Shown in pieces: positions 16,347 through 24,559 of a DNA stretch of 64,000 nucleotides. A program made the translations under genes and the position numbers. The notes beneath the pieces were generated by a model. That model was not told the origin of the DNA. It saw only the letters and a program-made list of their open reading frames with translations, and searched no databases. Each line of letters begins with the position of its first letter. Positions within the stretch are counted from its first letter, which is position 1. This stretch comes from Streptomyces shenzhenensis (GTDB lineage Bacteria > Actinomycetota > Actinomycetes > Streptomycetales > Streptomycetaceae), in NCBI RefSeq assembly GCF_003688995.1, contig NZ_PENI01000013.1, positions 1-64,000 on the forward strand, read 5' to 3'.

Positions 16347-17039
16347 TCAGGAGCCCTCTTGCCTCGTCCGGTCCTGGGCCTGGGTGGCGATGACGGCGGC
16401 CTGGATGCGCCGCTCCACTCCGAGCTTGGCCAGCAGCCGGGAGATGTGGTTCTTCACCGTTTTCTCCGCGAGGTAGAGCCGCTGGCCGATCTGGCGGTTG
16501 GTCAGGCCCTCGCCGATCAGCGCCAGGATCTCCCGCTCGCGCTCGGTCAGCCCCGGCAGTGCCTCGGGCTCGGGCTCCGGCTCCTGGCCCTGCCGCAGCC
16601 GGGCCATCAGCCTGGCGGTGGCGCTGGGGTCGAGCAGGGACTGGCCGCGGGCCACGGTGCGGACGGCCGACACCAGGTCGGAGCCCTGGATCTGCTTGAG
16701 CACATACCCGGACGCGCCCGCCATGATCGAGTCCAGCAGGGCCTCCTCGTCGTCGAACGAGGTCAGCATCAGACAGGCCAGCTCCGGCATCCGTGAGCGC
16801 AGCTCCCGGCACACGGTCACCCCGTCGCCGTCCGGCAGCCGCACGTCGAGCACCGCCACCTGCGGGCGCAGGGCGGGCACCCGGACCAGGGCCTGCTCGA
16901 CGTTGGCGGCTTCGCCGACGACGGTGATGTCCGGTTCGTCGTCCAGGAGGTCGTGCACCCCGCGCCGTACCACCTCGTGGTCGTCCAGCAGGAAGACCCG
17001 GATCGGGTTGTCGGGTCCGGGCTGCTCGCCGTCCGCCAT
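16347..17039 (-). CDS. DevR/DosR-like (OsdR-like) response regulator, NarL family
   Basis: A 230-residue two-domain regulator. The receiver domain has the acidic pair in FLLDDHE, phospho-acceptor Asp65 ([13 protein letters not shown]), LTSFDDEEA and Lys115 (YVLKQ). An acidic linker, EPEPEPE, leads to a LuxR-type helix-turn-helix at residues about 164-212 ([35 protein letters not shown]). The recognition helix and the [11 protein letters not shown] stretch closely match mycobacterial DosR. AGGAG precedes the ATG. No sensor kinase gene is in the window, so it is either an orphan here or served from elsewhere. A perfect-arm DevR-box-like site lies 120 bases upstream, suggesting autoregulation. 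Confidence 0.9.
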   Translation of the reverse strand: MADGEQPGPDNPIRVFLLDDHEVVRRGVHDLLDDEPDITVVGEAANVEQALVRVPALRPQVAVLDVRLPDGDGVTVCRELRSRMPELACLMLTSFDDEEALLDSIMAGASGYVLKQIQGSDLVSAVRTVARGQSLLDPSATARLMARLRQGQEPEPEPEALPGLTEREREILALIGEGLTNRQIGQRLYLAEKTVKNHISRLLAKLGVERRIQAAVIATQAQDRTRQEGS

Positions 17040-17158
17040 CGGATACTCCTCGTTGTTCTGCGTTCTGCGCTCTCTGAAACCTGCGCCGGACCTCGCCCAC
17101 TGGACGCGGCCGGTCCCTGCCTGACGCAGATCTTCCGCGATCCCGGGCAAAAGAGCCA

Positions 17159-17172
17159 GGGCCGGTCGGCCC
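17159..17172. promoter_or_regulatory. DevR-box-like site G upstream of the response regulator
   Basis: GGGCC-GGTC-GGCCC with perfect arms, in the 162-base spacer between the pflA stop and the response regulator start, 120-133 bases from its ATG. Confidence 0.5.
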
Positions 17173-17201
17173 CTGCCGCCCCGGACCATCGTCGAGCACC
17201 G

Positions 17202-17948
17202 CTACAGCGCCCGCAGTCCGTGTTCCCGGAACTGTTCACGTACCCGCTCCGTCAGCTCCGGGTCCGGTACGGGTGTGTCGCGCAGCGGGAAGGGGATGCC
17301 CAGCGCGTCGTACTTGTGGGCGCCGAGCTTGTGGAACGGCAGGACGTCCACCCGGTCGACGTTGCCCAGCCCGGCGAGGAACGCGCCGAGCCCGTCGACG
17401 GCTCCCGGGTCGTCGGTCCAGCCGGGCACGAGGACATAACGGATCCACACCGGGACGCCGAGCCGGTCGAGGCGGGTGGCGAAGGTGAGGGTCGGGGCGA
17501 GGTCTCCGCCGGTCAGCCGGCGGTAGGCGGAGACGTCGAAGGACTTGATGTCCAGCAGGACCAGATCGGTGTCGGCGAGCAGTGCGTCGCTCGCGCGGTG
17601 ACCGAGGAAGCCGGAGGTGTCGAGGGCGGTGTGCAGACCGAGTTCCTTGCAGCGGCGGAGGATCCCGGCCGTGAACGCGGACTGCAGCAGTGCCTCACCG
17701 CCGGTGAGCGTCACTCCCCCGCCGGCGGTGGTGATGAAGGCCCGGTACTTCTCGGCCTCGGCCATCACCTCGTCGACGGTGGTCCGTCTGCCGTCACGCA
17801 TGTGCCAGGTGTCCGGGTTGGCGCAGTACAGACAGCGCAACGGGCAGCCGCTGAGGAACAGCACGAACCGGGTCCCGGGACCGTCCACTCCCGTGGACAG
17901 GTCCCAGGAGTGGACCCGGCCCGTCACCGGTTCGACGGTGGTGCTCAC
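17202..17948 (-). CDS. pflA: Pyruvate formate-lyase activating enzyme
   Basis: A 248-residue radical SAM enzyme that installs the glycyl radical on PflB. The cluster motif is CPLRCLYC, followed by ANPDTW as in PflA proteins. [14 protein letters not shown] binds the SAM methionine moiety and LLDIKSFD is the further family motif. Length agrees with E. coli PflA (246). GTG start overlapping the pflB stop as GTGA. Confidence 0.96.
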   Translation of the reverse strand: MSTTVEPVTGRVHSWDLSTGVDGPGTRFVLFLSGCPLRCLYCANPDTWHMRDGRRTTVDEVMAEAEKYRAFITTAGGGVTLTGGEALLQSAFTAGILRRCKELGLHTALDTSGFLGHRASDALLADTDLVLLDIKSFDVSAYRRLTGGDLAPTLTFATRLDRLGVPVWIRYVLVPGWTDDPGAVDGLGAFLAGLGNVDRVDVLPFHKLGAHKYDALGIPFPLRDTPVPDPELTERVREQFREHGLRAL

Positions 17949-20206
17949 AGCGATCCGTGGAAGGTGCGGCTGATCACATCGAGCTGCTGCTCGCGGGTCA
18001 GGCGGACGAAGTTGACCGCGTACCCGGAGACCCGGATCGTCAGCTCGGGGTACTTCTCCGGGTGCTCCATGGCGTCCTCCAGGGTCGCCCGGTCCAGGAC
18101 GTTGACGTTCATGTGGAAGCCACCGGAGGCCATGTACGCGTCCAGGATGCCGGCCAGATTCCCCGCGCGCTCGGCCGGGTCGTGTCCCAGCCCCTCCGGC
18201 GTGATCGTCGAGGTCAGCGAAATGCCGTCCCTGGCCTGCTCGTAGGGGAGCTTGGCCACCGAGAGGGCCGAGGCCGCCACGCCGTGCCGGTCCCGGCCGT
18301 TCATCGGGTTCGCACCGGGCGCGAACGGGGCTCCCGCACGGCGGCCGTCGGGCGTGTTGCCGGTGTGCTTGCCGTACACCACGTTCGAGGTGATGGTCAG
18401 CACCGACTGGGTGTGCTCGGCGTCCCGGTAGGTGGGGTGCTCGCGCACCTTCGCCATGAACGACCGGACCAGGTCGACGGCGAGGCTGTCGGCACGGTCG
18501 TCGTTGTTGCCGTACGCGGGGAAGTCTCCCTCGGTGCGGAAGTCGACGGCGAGTCCGTCGGCGTCCCGGAAGACCTTCACGCGCGCGTGCTTGACGGCCG
18601 ACAGGCTGTCCACGGCGACCGAAAGACCGGCGATGCCGCAGGCCATGAAGCGGTGCACCGGGTAGTCGTGCAGGGCCATCTGGATGCGCTCGTAGGCGTA
18701 CTTGTCGTGCATGTAGTGGATGACGTTCAACGCGTCGACGTACGTCCCCGCCAGCCACTCCAGGACCCGTTCGTACGCCTCGGACAGCTCCTCGTAGTCC
18801 AGGTACTCGCCCGTCAGCGGGGGCGTCGCGGGCGCGACCTGCTCGCCGGTCATCTCGTCCCGGCCGCCGTTGACCGCGTACAGCAGCGCCTTGGCCAGGT
18901 TGACCCGGGCGCCGAAGAACTGCATCTGCTTGCCGACCGCCATCGCCGAGACGCAGCAGGCGATCGCCGTGTCGTCGCCGGTGCGCGGACGCATCAGGTC
19001 GTCGGACTCGTACTGGATGGCGCTGGTGTCGATGGAGACCTGCGCGCAGAACCGCTTGAAGCCCTCGGGCAGCCGCGGCGACCACAGCACGGTCAGGTTG
19101 GGCTCGGGGGCCGGGCCGAGGTTGTAGAGGGTCTGCAGGAAGCGGAAGGAGGTGCGGGTGACCAGCGTGCGGCCGTCGGTGCCGATGCCGCCGATGGACT
19201 CCGTCACCCAGGTCGGGTCGCCGGAGAACAGCGCGTCGTACTCGGGGGTGCGCAGGAACCGCACGATCCGCAGCTTGATCACGAAGTCGTCGATGAGTTC
19301 CTGGGCGCGGGTCTCGTCGATGCGTCCCTCGTCCAGGTCGCGCTGGAGGTAGACGTCGAGGAAGGTGGAGGTGCGGCCCAGCGACATCGCGGCGCCGTTC
19401 TGCTCCTTCACCGCCGCGAGGAAGCCGAGGTAGAGCCACTGCACCGCCTCGTGCGCGGTCGCCGCGGGGCGCGAGACGTCGCAGCCGTAGCCGGCCGCCA
19501 TCTTGGTCAGCTCGCCCAGCGCCCGGATCTGCTCGGCCAGTTCCTCGCGGTCGCGGATGACGTCGGGGCTGGAGGGCCGGGCGTCCAGCCGGGCCCGGTC
19601 GGCCCGCTTCGCCTCGATCAGCCGGGTCGTGCCGTACAGCGCGACCCGCCGGTAGTCGCCGATGATCCGGCCGCGGCCGTACGCGTCCGGCAGCCCGGTG
19701 ATGATCCCGGCCCTGCGGGCGGCCCGCATCTCGGGGGTGTAGGCGTCGAAGACACCGTCGTTGTGGGTCTTGCGGTAGGTGCTGAAGACGCGCCTGACGA
19801 AGTGGTCGGTCCGGTAGCCGTACGCCTTCAGCCCGTTCTCCACCATCCGCAGCCCGCCGTTGGGCATGATCGCCCGCCGCAGCGGGGCGTCCGTCTGCAG
19901 GCCGACGATCAGTTCACGGTCGCGGTCGATGAAGCCGGGCCGGTGCGAGGTGATCGTGGACGGGTTGCCCGGGTCGACGTCGAGAACGCCGCGGCGCCGT
20001 TCCTCGGGGAACAGCCGAGCGACCTCGCCCCAGACGGCGAGCGTGCGCTCGGTCGGCCCGGCCAGGAACGCCGAACCGCCTTCGTAGGGGGTGTAATTGG
20101 CCTGGATGAAGTCGCGCACGTCGACCTGGTCCCGCCAGCCGGTGCCGACGAAGTCCCGCCATGCCTCGGTCGTCGCCCGGGGGCCAGCTGTCACCGTTGC
20201 CGTCAT
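17945..20206 (-). CDS. pflB: Formate C-acetyltransferase (pyruvate formate-lyase)
   Basis: A 753-residue glycyl radical enzyme that converts pyruvate and CoA to acetyl-CoA and formate. The adjacent catalytic cysteines are Cys417 and Cys418 (AIACCVSAM), and the radical glycine is Gly728 in RVSGYAV. Both fall within six positions of E. coli PflB (418/419, 734). The N-terminal NYTPYEGG and [16 protein letters not shown] also match. GGGAGAG precedes the ATG by 7 bases. The enzyme is destroyed by oxygen when activated, so its presence in a genus regarded as aerobic implies function in anoxic survival. No formate channel (focA) is adjacent. Confidence 0.97.
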   Translation of the reverse strand: MTATVTAGPRATTEAWRDFVGTGWRDQVDVRDFIQANYTPYEGGSAFLAGPTERTLAVWGEVARLFPEERRRGVLDVDPGNPSTITSHRPGFIDRDRELIVGLQTDAPLRRAIMPNGGLRMVENGLKAYGYRTDHFVRRVFSTYRKTHNDGVFDAYTPEMRAARRAGIITGLPDAYGRGRIIGDYRRVALYGTTRLIEAKRADRARLDARPSSPDVIRDREELAEQIRALGELTKMAAGYGCDVSRPAATAHEAVQWLYLGFLAAVKEQNGAAMSLGRTSTFLDVYLQRDLDEGRIDETRAQELIDDFVIKLRIVRFLRTPEYDALFSGDPTWVTESIGGIGTDGRTLVTRTSFRFLQTLYNLGPAPEPNLTVLWSPRLPEGFKRFCAQVSIDTSAIQYESDDLMRPRTGDDTAIACCVSAMAVGKQMQFFGARVNLAKALLYAVNGGRDEMTGEQVAPATPPLTGEYLDYEELSEAYERVLEWLAGTYVDALNVIHYMHDKYAYERIQMALHDYPVHRFMACGIAGLSVAVDSLSAVKHARVKVFRDADGLAVDFRTEGDFPAYGNNDDRADSLAVDLVRSFMAKVREHPTYRDAEHTQSVLTITSNVVYGKHTGNTPDGRRAGAPFAPGANPMNGRDRHGVAASALSVAKLPYEQARDGISLTSTITPEGLGHDPAERAGNLAGILDAYMASGGFHMNVNVLDRATLEDAMEHPEKYPELTIRVSGYAVNFVRLTREQQLDVISRTFHGSL

Positions 20207-20328
20207 CGCCGGTCTCTCCCTCACTTGCACGATGAACTGTCTTGCACTCTCGATGCTCGTCGCCCGCCGGGCCTGCGAGGAGGGCCTGTCGGCGCACCCG
20301 GGGCGCGCCATCCGTCCCTGGCCCGCCT

Positions 20329-20342
20329 GGGCCGTCCGGCCC
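20329..20342. promoter_or_regulatory. DevR-box-like site K upstream of pflB
   Basis: GGGCC-GTCC-GGCCC with perfect arms, 123-136 bases upstream of the pflB ATG, nearly the same distance as site G has from the response regulator gene. Confidence 0.5.
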
Positions 20343-20392
20343 GGCCGGGGCGGGCCGCGGCCGGGGAACCCGGATGGGCCTGCCGGCGAGCT

Positions 20393-20460
20393 GGGGTAGC
20401 GCCCCGAAGGGGCGCGGGGAACAGCGCGACCGGCCACAATGGCGCCGCAGCCGACGGCGG
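20393..20460. repeat. Streptomyces dispersed intergenic repeat (GCGCGGGGAAC type)
   Basis: The segment starts with GTAGCGCCCCGAAGGGGCGC, an inverted repeat around GAA, and continues GGGGAACAGCGCGACCGGCC. This string is familiar as a short repeat found at many intergenic sites of Streptomyces chromosomes, usually near gene ends. Function unknown; it can fold into a hairpin and may act in termination or mRNA stability. Confidence 0.65.
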
Positions 20461-20472
20461 GCCACGGCCCAC

Positions 20473-20506
20473 GGCCCGGTGGGCGGAGCGCTCCGCCCAC
20501 CGGGCC
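20473..20506. repeat. 34-base perfect palindrome
   Basis: Two 17-base arms with no loop; the left arm is GGCCCGGTGGGCGGAGC and the right arm its exact reverse complement. It lies between the dispersed repeat and the doxX terminator. It could be a cruciform or a terminator element on either strand. Confidence 0.6.
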
Positions 20507-20525
20507 TGCGGGGGCGCACATGGGT

Positions 20526-20561
20526 CCGGGGCACCCCCGCCTTCGGGCGGGGGTGCCCCGG
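20526..20561 (-). terminator. 16-bp stem with TTCG loop, terminator of doxX
   Basis: A perfect 16-base stem (left arm CCGGGGCACCCCCGCC) closed by TTCG, 20 bases beyond the doxX stop. A UUCG-type tetraloop gives an exceptionally stable hairpin. No T-tract follows, as is usual in Streptomyces. Confidence 0.75.
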
Positions 20562-20580
20562 TGGGGACGGAGTGCGGCCC

Positions 20581-21204
20581 TCACAGCAGCCAGCGGTTAC
20601 GGCTGACGAAGGGCAGCCGCGCCCAGATCCGCCCCAGCCCCCAGGTGGCGCCGGCGCCCGCGGCCGCAAGGGCGACCAGGACGATGGCGTAGATCACGTG
20701 GTAGTCCGCGAACGGGTTGGTCGACATGCTCGCCGAGCCGTCGGCCAGGTGCTTGGCCGGCGGCCACTCCGCGATCCACATCATCGCCATCATGGCGGTA
20801 CCGGCGAGCGCGGCGAGCCGCAGGGCTATGCCCGATATCAGGGCGACACCGACGCCGAGCAGGCCGAGCATGAACAGCCAGTCCACCCAGGCGGCCCCGG
20901 CCCAGTCGTGGAAGGTGGACCTCATCGGTCCGGCGGCGACACCGCTGAGGAACCCCTGGGCGGGCGAGCCGCCGTCGATCCAGCCCTTGCCGGACGGGGT
21001 CGCGTAACCGAGGCCGAACACCTTGTCCAGGAACGCCCACAGGAAGACGAACCCGGTCAGGATGCGCAGCCCGGCGAACGCATACGCCCGGGTCGCCGGC
21101 GCGGCGGCGGTCGTCTCGTCGGTGACGGCGGGAGCCGCTCCGGCCCTGCGCGGGGACGGGAAGCGGAGTCCTCGGTGCGGGTGGGGTTGGTCTTGCACTG
21201 CCAT
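20581..21204 (-). CDS. DoxX-family membrane protein
   Basis: A 207-residue protein with four predicted helices. The DoxX core is seen in [18 protein letters not shown] and in [21 protein letters not shown] polar N-terminal 40 residues precede the first helix. DoxX proteins are quinone-linked membrane subunits (thiosulfate:quinone oxidoreductase in Acidianus); the substrate here is unknown. I chose the ATG with AAGGGA eight bases upstream; an ATG nine bases earlier lacks a usable site. It is divergent from the cyclic-nucleotide-binding gene and shares the spacer holding site H. Confidence 0.85.
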   Translation of the reverse strand: MAVQDQPHPHRGLRFPSPRRAGAAPAVTDETTAAAPATRAYAFAGLRILTGFVFLWAFLDKVFGLGYATPSGKGWIDGGSPAQGFLSGVAAGPMRSTFHDWAGAAWVDWLFMLGLLGVGVALISGIALRLAALAGTAMMAMMWIAEWPPAKHLADGSASMSTNPFADYHVIYAIVLVALAAAGAGATWGLGRIWARLPFVSRNRWLL

Positions 21205-21397
21205 GGTGCTCATCCCTTCCGAAGGGTGTGTCACGCAGGATGTGGTGGGCTCTCGCTGCACCTTCAATGTCTCGCGTCGTCAACGCCCGGAAGAGGGGCT
21301 GCAGGGCCCGGACGGCAGGCCGAACGTCCCTCGGTCCGGGACCTGTTGGGGGCACGGCGGGCGTCCGGTGCACGGGTGCCGGGCGGCCCGGCCGCCG

Positions 21398-21411
21398 GGG
21401 CCGGGTGGCCC
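21398..21411. promoter_or_regulatory. DevR-box-like site H between doxX and the cyclic-nucleotide-binding gene
   Basis: GGGCC-GGGT-GGCCC with perfect arms, 69-82 bases before the ATG of the rightward gene and about 195 bases from the doxX start. Confidence 0.5.
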
Positions 21412-21479
21412 ATCGCCCGGCACCGGGCCCGGGAGCACGCTGGTGGCCGGTGTTGGTACGCCCGGACTGGAGACACGTC

Positions 21480-21944
21480 ATGAACGCTCCCACCACGGCC
21501 GGCATGCTTCAGGCATTGCCGGCCGAGCATCGTCATCGGCTGCTGCGATCAGCCCGGGAGGTGTCGTTCCCGCAGGGCGCCCGCCTCTTCGAGGAGGGAT
21601 ACCGCGCCGACCGGTTCTGGGTCGTCCGTACCGGCGGCGTCGACCTCGACATGCGCGTGCCCGGCCGCCGCGCGGCCGTCATCGAGACGCTCGGGCCGGG
21701 CGAACTCGTCGGCTGCTCCTGGCTGTTCGCACCGCACTACCGGCAGCTGGGGGCCGTGGCGACGAGCCCGGTGCGCGCCTACGAGTTCGACGCCACCGCG
21801 GTCCGCTCGATGTGCCACGACGACCCCGCACTCGGTGCGAGCGTGGCCCAGTGGGTGGGCGGGGTCCTCGTGCACCGCCTGCGCTCGGCCCGCACCCGGC
21901 TGCTGGACCTGTACGCCCCCTACGGCAGCGGCAGCACCCTGTGA
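21480..21944 (+). CDS. Stand-alone cyclic-nucleotide-binding-like domain protein
   Basis: A 154-residue CRP-type beta-barrel domain without the C-terminal helix-turn-helix that CRP/FNR regulators carry. The barrel is seen in EVSFPQGARLFEEGYRADRF, TGGVDLDMRVPG and LGPGELVGCSWLFAP. The phosphate-binding cassette Arg is not obvious, so cAMP binding is uncertain. GGAG lies 7 bases before the ATG. The stop overlaps the CBS-BON start as GTGA, so both products are made together. A sensory role on a partner protein is inferred. Confidence 0.82.
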   Translation: MNAPTTAGMLQALPAEHRHRLLRSAREVSFPQGARLFEEGYRADRFWVVRTGGVDLDMRVPGRRAAVIETLGPGELVGCSWLFAPHYRQLGAVATSPVRAYEFDATAVRSMCHDDPALGASVAQWVGGVLVHRLRSARTRLLDLYAPYGSGSTL

Positions 21945-22639
21945 CCGAACCGACGAGTCGACGTGGCCACATCGAAGAAGGCGGCCTGCACGGCGCCCCG
22001 CACCTCGTCGGCGATGTGATGAGCCGGACCGTCGCCGCCGTCGGCCGTGACGCCACCTTCAAGGAGATCGTCCGGCTGATGCGGGACCGGAGGGTCAGCG
22101 CCCTGCCGGTGCTGGCGGGCGAGGGCCGGGTCGTCGGGGTCGTGTCCGAGGCCGACCTGCTCCCCAAGGAGGAGTTCCGCGACAGCGACCCCGACCGCTA
22201 CACCCAGCTGCGGCGCCTGTCCGACCTGGCGAAGGCCGGCGCGGTGACCGCCGGGGAGCTGATGACCTCGCCGGCGCTCACCGTCCGCGCGGGCGCGACG
22301 CTCGCCCAGGCCGCGCGGACCATGGCGCAGGCGAAGGTCAGACGGCTTCCCGTCGTCGACGACGTGGGCCTGCTGCGGGGCATCGTGAGCCGCGCCGATC
22401 TGCTGAAGGTGTTCCTGCGCGATGACGAGGACATCGCCCAGGAGGTCCGGGAGATGGTGCCGCGCCTCTTCCCCGCGCCGGTGTCGTCCGCGCGCGTCGC
22501 GGTGCGGGACGGGGTGTTGACGCTCAGCGGCCACATCGGGGACAGGTCCCTGATCCCCGTGGCCGCGCGTCGGATCCGGGCCGTCGAGGGGGTCGTGGAC
22601 GTGACCTTCGACCTCTCCGGGCACCCCCGCAGGAGCTGA
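21941..22639 (+). CDS. CBS-pair and BON domain protein
   Basis: A 232-residue protein with two CBS motifs (VGDVMSRTVAAVGRDATF and LMTSPALTVRAGATLAQAA, each followed by a VVGVVSEADLL or LRGIVSRADLL end) and a C-terminal BON domain at about residues 180-228 (VRDGVLTLSGHI). CBS pairs bind adenine nucleotides; BON domains associate with membranes or lipids. M. tuberculosis hypoxic response protein 1 (Rv2626c) is a CBS-pair protein of the DosR regulon. GTG start inside the preceding stop. Confidence 0.9.
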   Translation: MTEPTSRRGHIEEGGLHGAPHLVGDVMSRTVAAVGRDATFKEIVRLMRDRRVSALPVLAGEGRVVGVVSEADLLPKEEFRDSDPDRYTQLRRLSDLAKAGAVTAGELMTSPALTVRAGATLAQAARTMAQAKVRRLPVVDDVGLLRGIVSRADLLKVFLRDDEDIAQEVREMVPRLFPAPVSSARVAVRDGVLTLSGHIGDRSLIPVAARRIRAVEGVVDVTFDLSGHPRRS

Positions 22640-22641
22640 AG

Positions 22642-22686
22642 CCGCCCCGCCGGCCGCCGAACCCCGGCCGGCGGCCGGCGGGGCGG
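22642..22686. terminator. 17-bp stem terminator between convergent genes
   Basis: The left arm begins CCGCCCCGCCGGCCGCC and the right arm is its exact reverse complement, with an 11-base loop. It starts three bases after the CBS-BON stop and faces the convergent universal stress gene. Confidence 0.7.
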
Positions 22687-22780
22687 TGCGTTCGACGGCC
22701 GGCAACCGCTCGGCCGGCGCCCGCACCGCCGCGCGCGGGCGCGGACCGGAACCGTCCGCGCCCGCGGCCGAAGGACGCGT

Positions 22781-23686
22781 TCAGTGGTGCGCGACGATGG
22801 CGACGGGCGCCGTGGCGTGGTGCAGCACCGCGTGGGTGACGGGTCCGATGTGGGCGCCGATCGGGCTGCGGCGGATCCGGCGGCCGACGACGACCAGCGA
22901 TGCCTCACGGGAGGCGTCGACGACGTGCAGGGCGGGGCTGCCGAGCCGGGACTCCTCGACGACCACGACGTCCGGGTACTTCCGCCGCCACGGGCGCAGC
23001 ACCTTGGCCAGCTCGGCGGCGTCCTGCCGGCCCAGTTCGGCGTCGAGTCCGGGGTCGGCGGGCAGGCCGTAGCCGTAGTACGGCGGCAGGTTCCAGCCGT
23101 GCACGACCTTCAGGGCGGTGCCGCGGCGGCCGGCCTCCTCGAAGGCGAAGGCGAGCACCGCGTCGTCGGCGTGGTCGGTGTCGAGCCCCAGCACCACGGG
23201 CCGGTACGAGGTGGCGGCGGACGGGATGCCGGCCGGGTCGTTCTCGTGCTCGTCGGCGGCCTGCTCACCGGAGCGCACGAGGACCACGGGGGTCTCGGTG
23301 TGCGCGATCACCACCATAGCCACGGATCCGACGAGGAATCCGCCGAACCCGCTCAGCCCGCGCGAGCCGAGTACCAGCAGTTCGGCGCCCTTCGCCACCT
23401 CGGCCAGCACGTTCATCGGCCGGCCGGAGATCTGCTCCGCGGCCACGTCCACGCCCGGGTGGCGCAGCCGCAGCCCCTCGGCCGCCTCGCGCGGAATTCG
23501 TTCGCTCCAGTGCCGCTGGGTCTCGCCGCCCAGGATCGGGGCCTGTGCCATGGGCTCCGGGACGGGTTCCCAGACGTGCACGAGCCGCAGCGGCAGGCCG
23601 CGCAACTTCGCCTCCCGGGCCGCCCACTCGGCGGCGGCACGGCTCTCGGACGAGCCGTCGAGGCCCACGATGACGGTGCGGGACAT
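22781..23686 (-). CDS. Tandem-domain universal stress protein
   Basis: A 301-residue protein with two UspA domains. The first starts TVIVGLDGSSESRAAAEWA and ends with the ATP-binding motif LGSRGLSGFGGFLVGSVAM. The second starts PVVLGLDTDHADDAVLAFA and ends VGRRIRRSPIGAHIGPVTHAV, a variant motif, so the second site may bind weakly. AGGAGGAGG precedes the ATG. Several tandem Usp proteins are DosR-induced in M. tuberculosis. Two DevR-box-like sites lie in the divergent spacer. Confidence 0.93.
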   Translation of the reverse strand: MSRTVIVGLDGSSESRAAAEWAAREAKLRGLPLRLVHVWEPVPEPMAQAPILGGETQRHWSERIPREAAEGLRLRHPGVDVAAEQISGRPMNVLAEVAKGAELLVLGSRGLSGFGGFLVGSVAMVVIAHTETPVVLVRSGEQAADEHENDPAGIPSAATSYRPVVLGLDTDHADDAVLAFAFEEAGRRGTALKVVHGWNLPPYYGYGLPADPGLDAELGRQDAAELAKVLRPWRRKYPDVVVVEESRLGSPALHVVDASREASLVVVGRRIRRSPIGAHIGPVTHAVLHHATAPVAIVAHH

Positions 23687-23771
23687 GGTGTCCTCCTCCT
23701 GAATCGGGGTTCCGGTCCCAGGGTGGCGGCGGGCGGGCGGCACGGTGCAGAGACCGCAGGTCCCCGGTCCG

Positions 23772-23785
23772 GGACCGATCGGCCC
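23772..23785. promoter_or_regulatory. DevR-box-like site I, Usp/hibernation-factor spacer
   Basis: GGACC-GATC-GGCCC, one mismatch between the arms, 86-99 bases upstream of the universal stress gene. It lies in the 303-base divergent spacer 23687-23989. Confidence 0.45.
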
Positions 23786-23827
23786 CGCGGCGGAATGCGC
23801 CGCGGGCCCGACGCGCCCGAATCGACG

Positions 23828-23841
23828 GGGCCGTTCGGCCC
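23828..23841. promoter_or_regulatory. DevR-box-like site J, Usp/hibernation-factor spacer
   Basis: GGGCC-GTTC-GGCCC with perfect arms, followed by TTCTT. It is 142 bases from the universal stress start and 149 bases from the rightward gene, so it may serve both. Confidence 0.5.
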
Positions 23842-23989
23842 TTCTTCGCCCAGCGCGGCGAAACCCTGCTGAAACACGGCCGGGCGGGTGCTACACAGAA
23901 GTCGCTCGGCGAGATCACGACCCGCTGCCCGGCCCGGCCGCCTGAACGACCTCGGGACATCCCACCGCGCTTCCACGAGAGGAACCGGC

Positions 23990-24388
23990 ATGACCAGCGA
24001 CGACACCCGGAACACCGCTCCCACCGTGCTGCTGCGTTCGGACGGCGACGTGGACGAGGAGATACTGGCGTACGCCCGCTCGAAGATCGACGCGGTCGTG
24101 GACCGGCCGGGGCTGCCCGCCGTCAGCGGCGTGGTACGGATCATGCACGCGGCCACCCACCACGCGGAACGCCCCTGGTCGGCGACGGCAGACCTGCGCA
24201 TCGGCCGGCGCCACGTCGTCGTACTGGCCGAGGAGGCCACCGGCCCCGAACTCGTCGACCACCTCCAGGACCGACTGCGCCGCCAGACCGACAGGACCGC
24301 ACACAACACCCACCGGACGGCAGCCCCACCCTGGCGCGGCGGCCCCGGCACCCCCAGCGACGACAAGACCGACCCTCACCCCGCGTGA
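23990..24388 (+). CDS. HPF/RaiA-like ribosome-associated protein (short form)
   Basis: A 132-residue protein whose residues about 15-105 look like the N-terminal S30AE domain of hibernation factors: an amphipathic helix (DEEILAYARSKIDAVV), a strand, a strand (WSATADLRIGRRHVVVLAEE) and a long basic helix (DHLQDRLRRQTDR). The C-terminal dimerisation domain of long HPF is missing; the tail is polar and disordered. GAGAGGAA lies 6 bases before the ATG. Recognition is by pattern, not by a strict signature. A degenerate partial copy follows at 24425. Confidence 0.65.
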   Translation: MTSDDTRNTAPTVLLRSDGDVDEEILAYARSKIDAVVDRPGLPAVSGVVRIMHAATHHAERPWSATADLRIGRRHVVVLAEEATGPELVDHLQDRLRRQTDRTAHNTHRTAAPPWRGGPGTPSDDKTDPHPA

Positions 24389-24424
24389 GCCCACGGTGAG
24401 TCCGGGTCCGGTCGGTGACGAGGA

Positions 24425-24489
24425 CTGCCCGCCGTCAGCCGCTTGGTGCGCATCACCCACGCGGAACGCCCCTGGTCGGCGACGGCAGA
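24425..24489 (+). pseudogene. Degenerate partial duplicate of the HPF-like gene
   Basis: Sixty-five bases align with 24113-24192 of the preceding gene. The last 30 or so bases are identical (GCGGAACGCCCCTGGTCGGC and onward) and a 15-base in-frame segment is missing. The reading frame is kept (RITHAERPWSATAE against RIMHAATHHAERPWSATAD), but an in-frame TGA stands just upstream, so no full protein can be made. Confidence 0.75.
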
Positions 24490-24559
24490 ACCGGCCTTCA
24501 CCCGGCATTCGTCCGGGGCCGCCGCTTCGAGGAGCGGTGGCGGGTGTTTCCCGGTGGTG

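Noticed and set aside
17957-20692. A 911-codon open frame on the plus strand opposite pflB
   Set aside because: Antisense shadow of pflB; no domain pattern, and PflB has its complete catalytic motifs.
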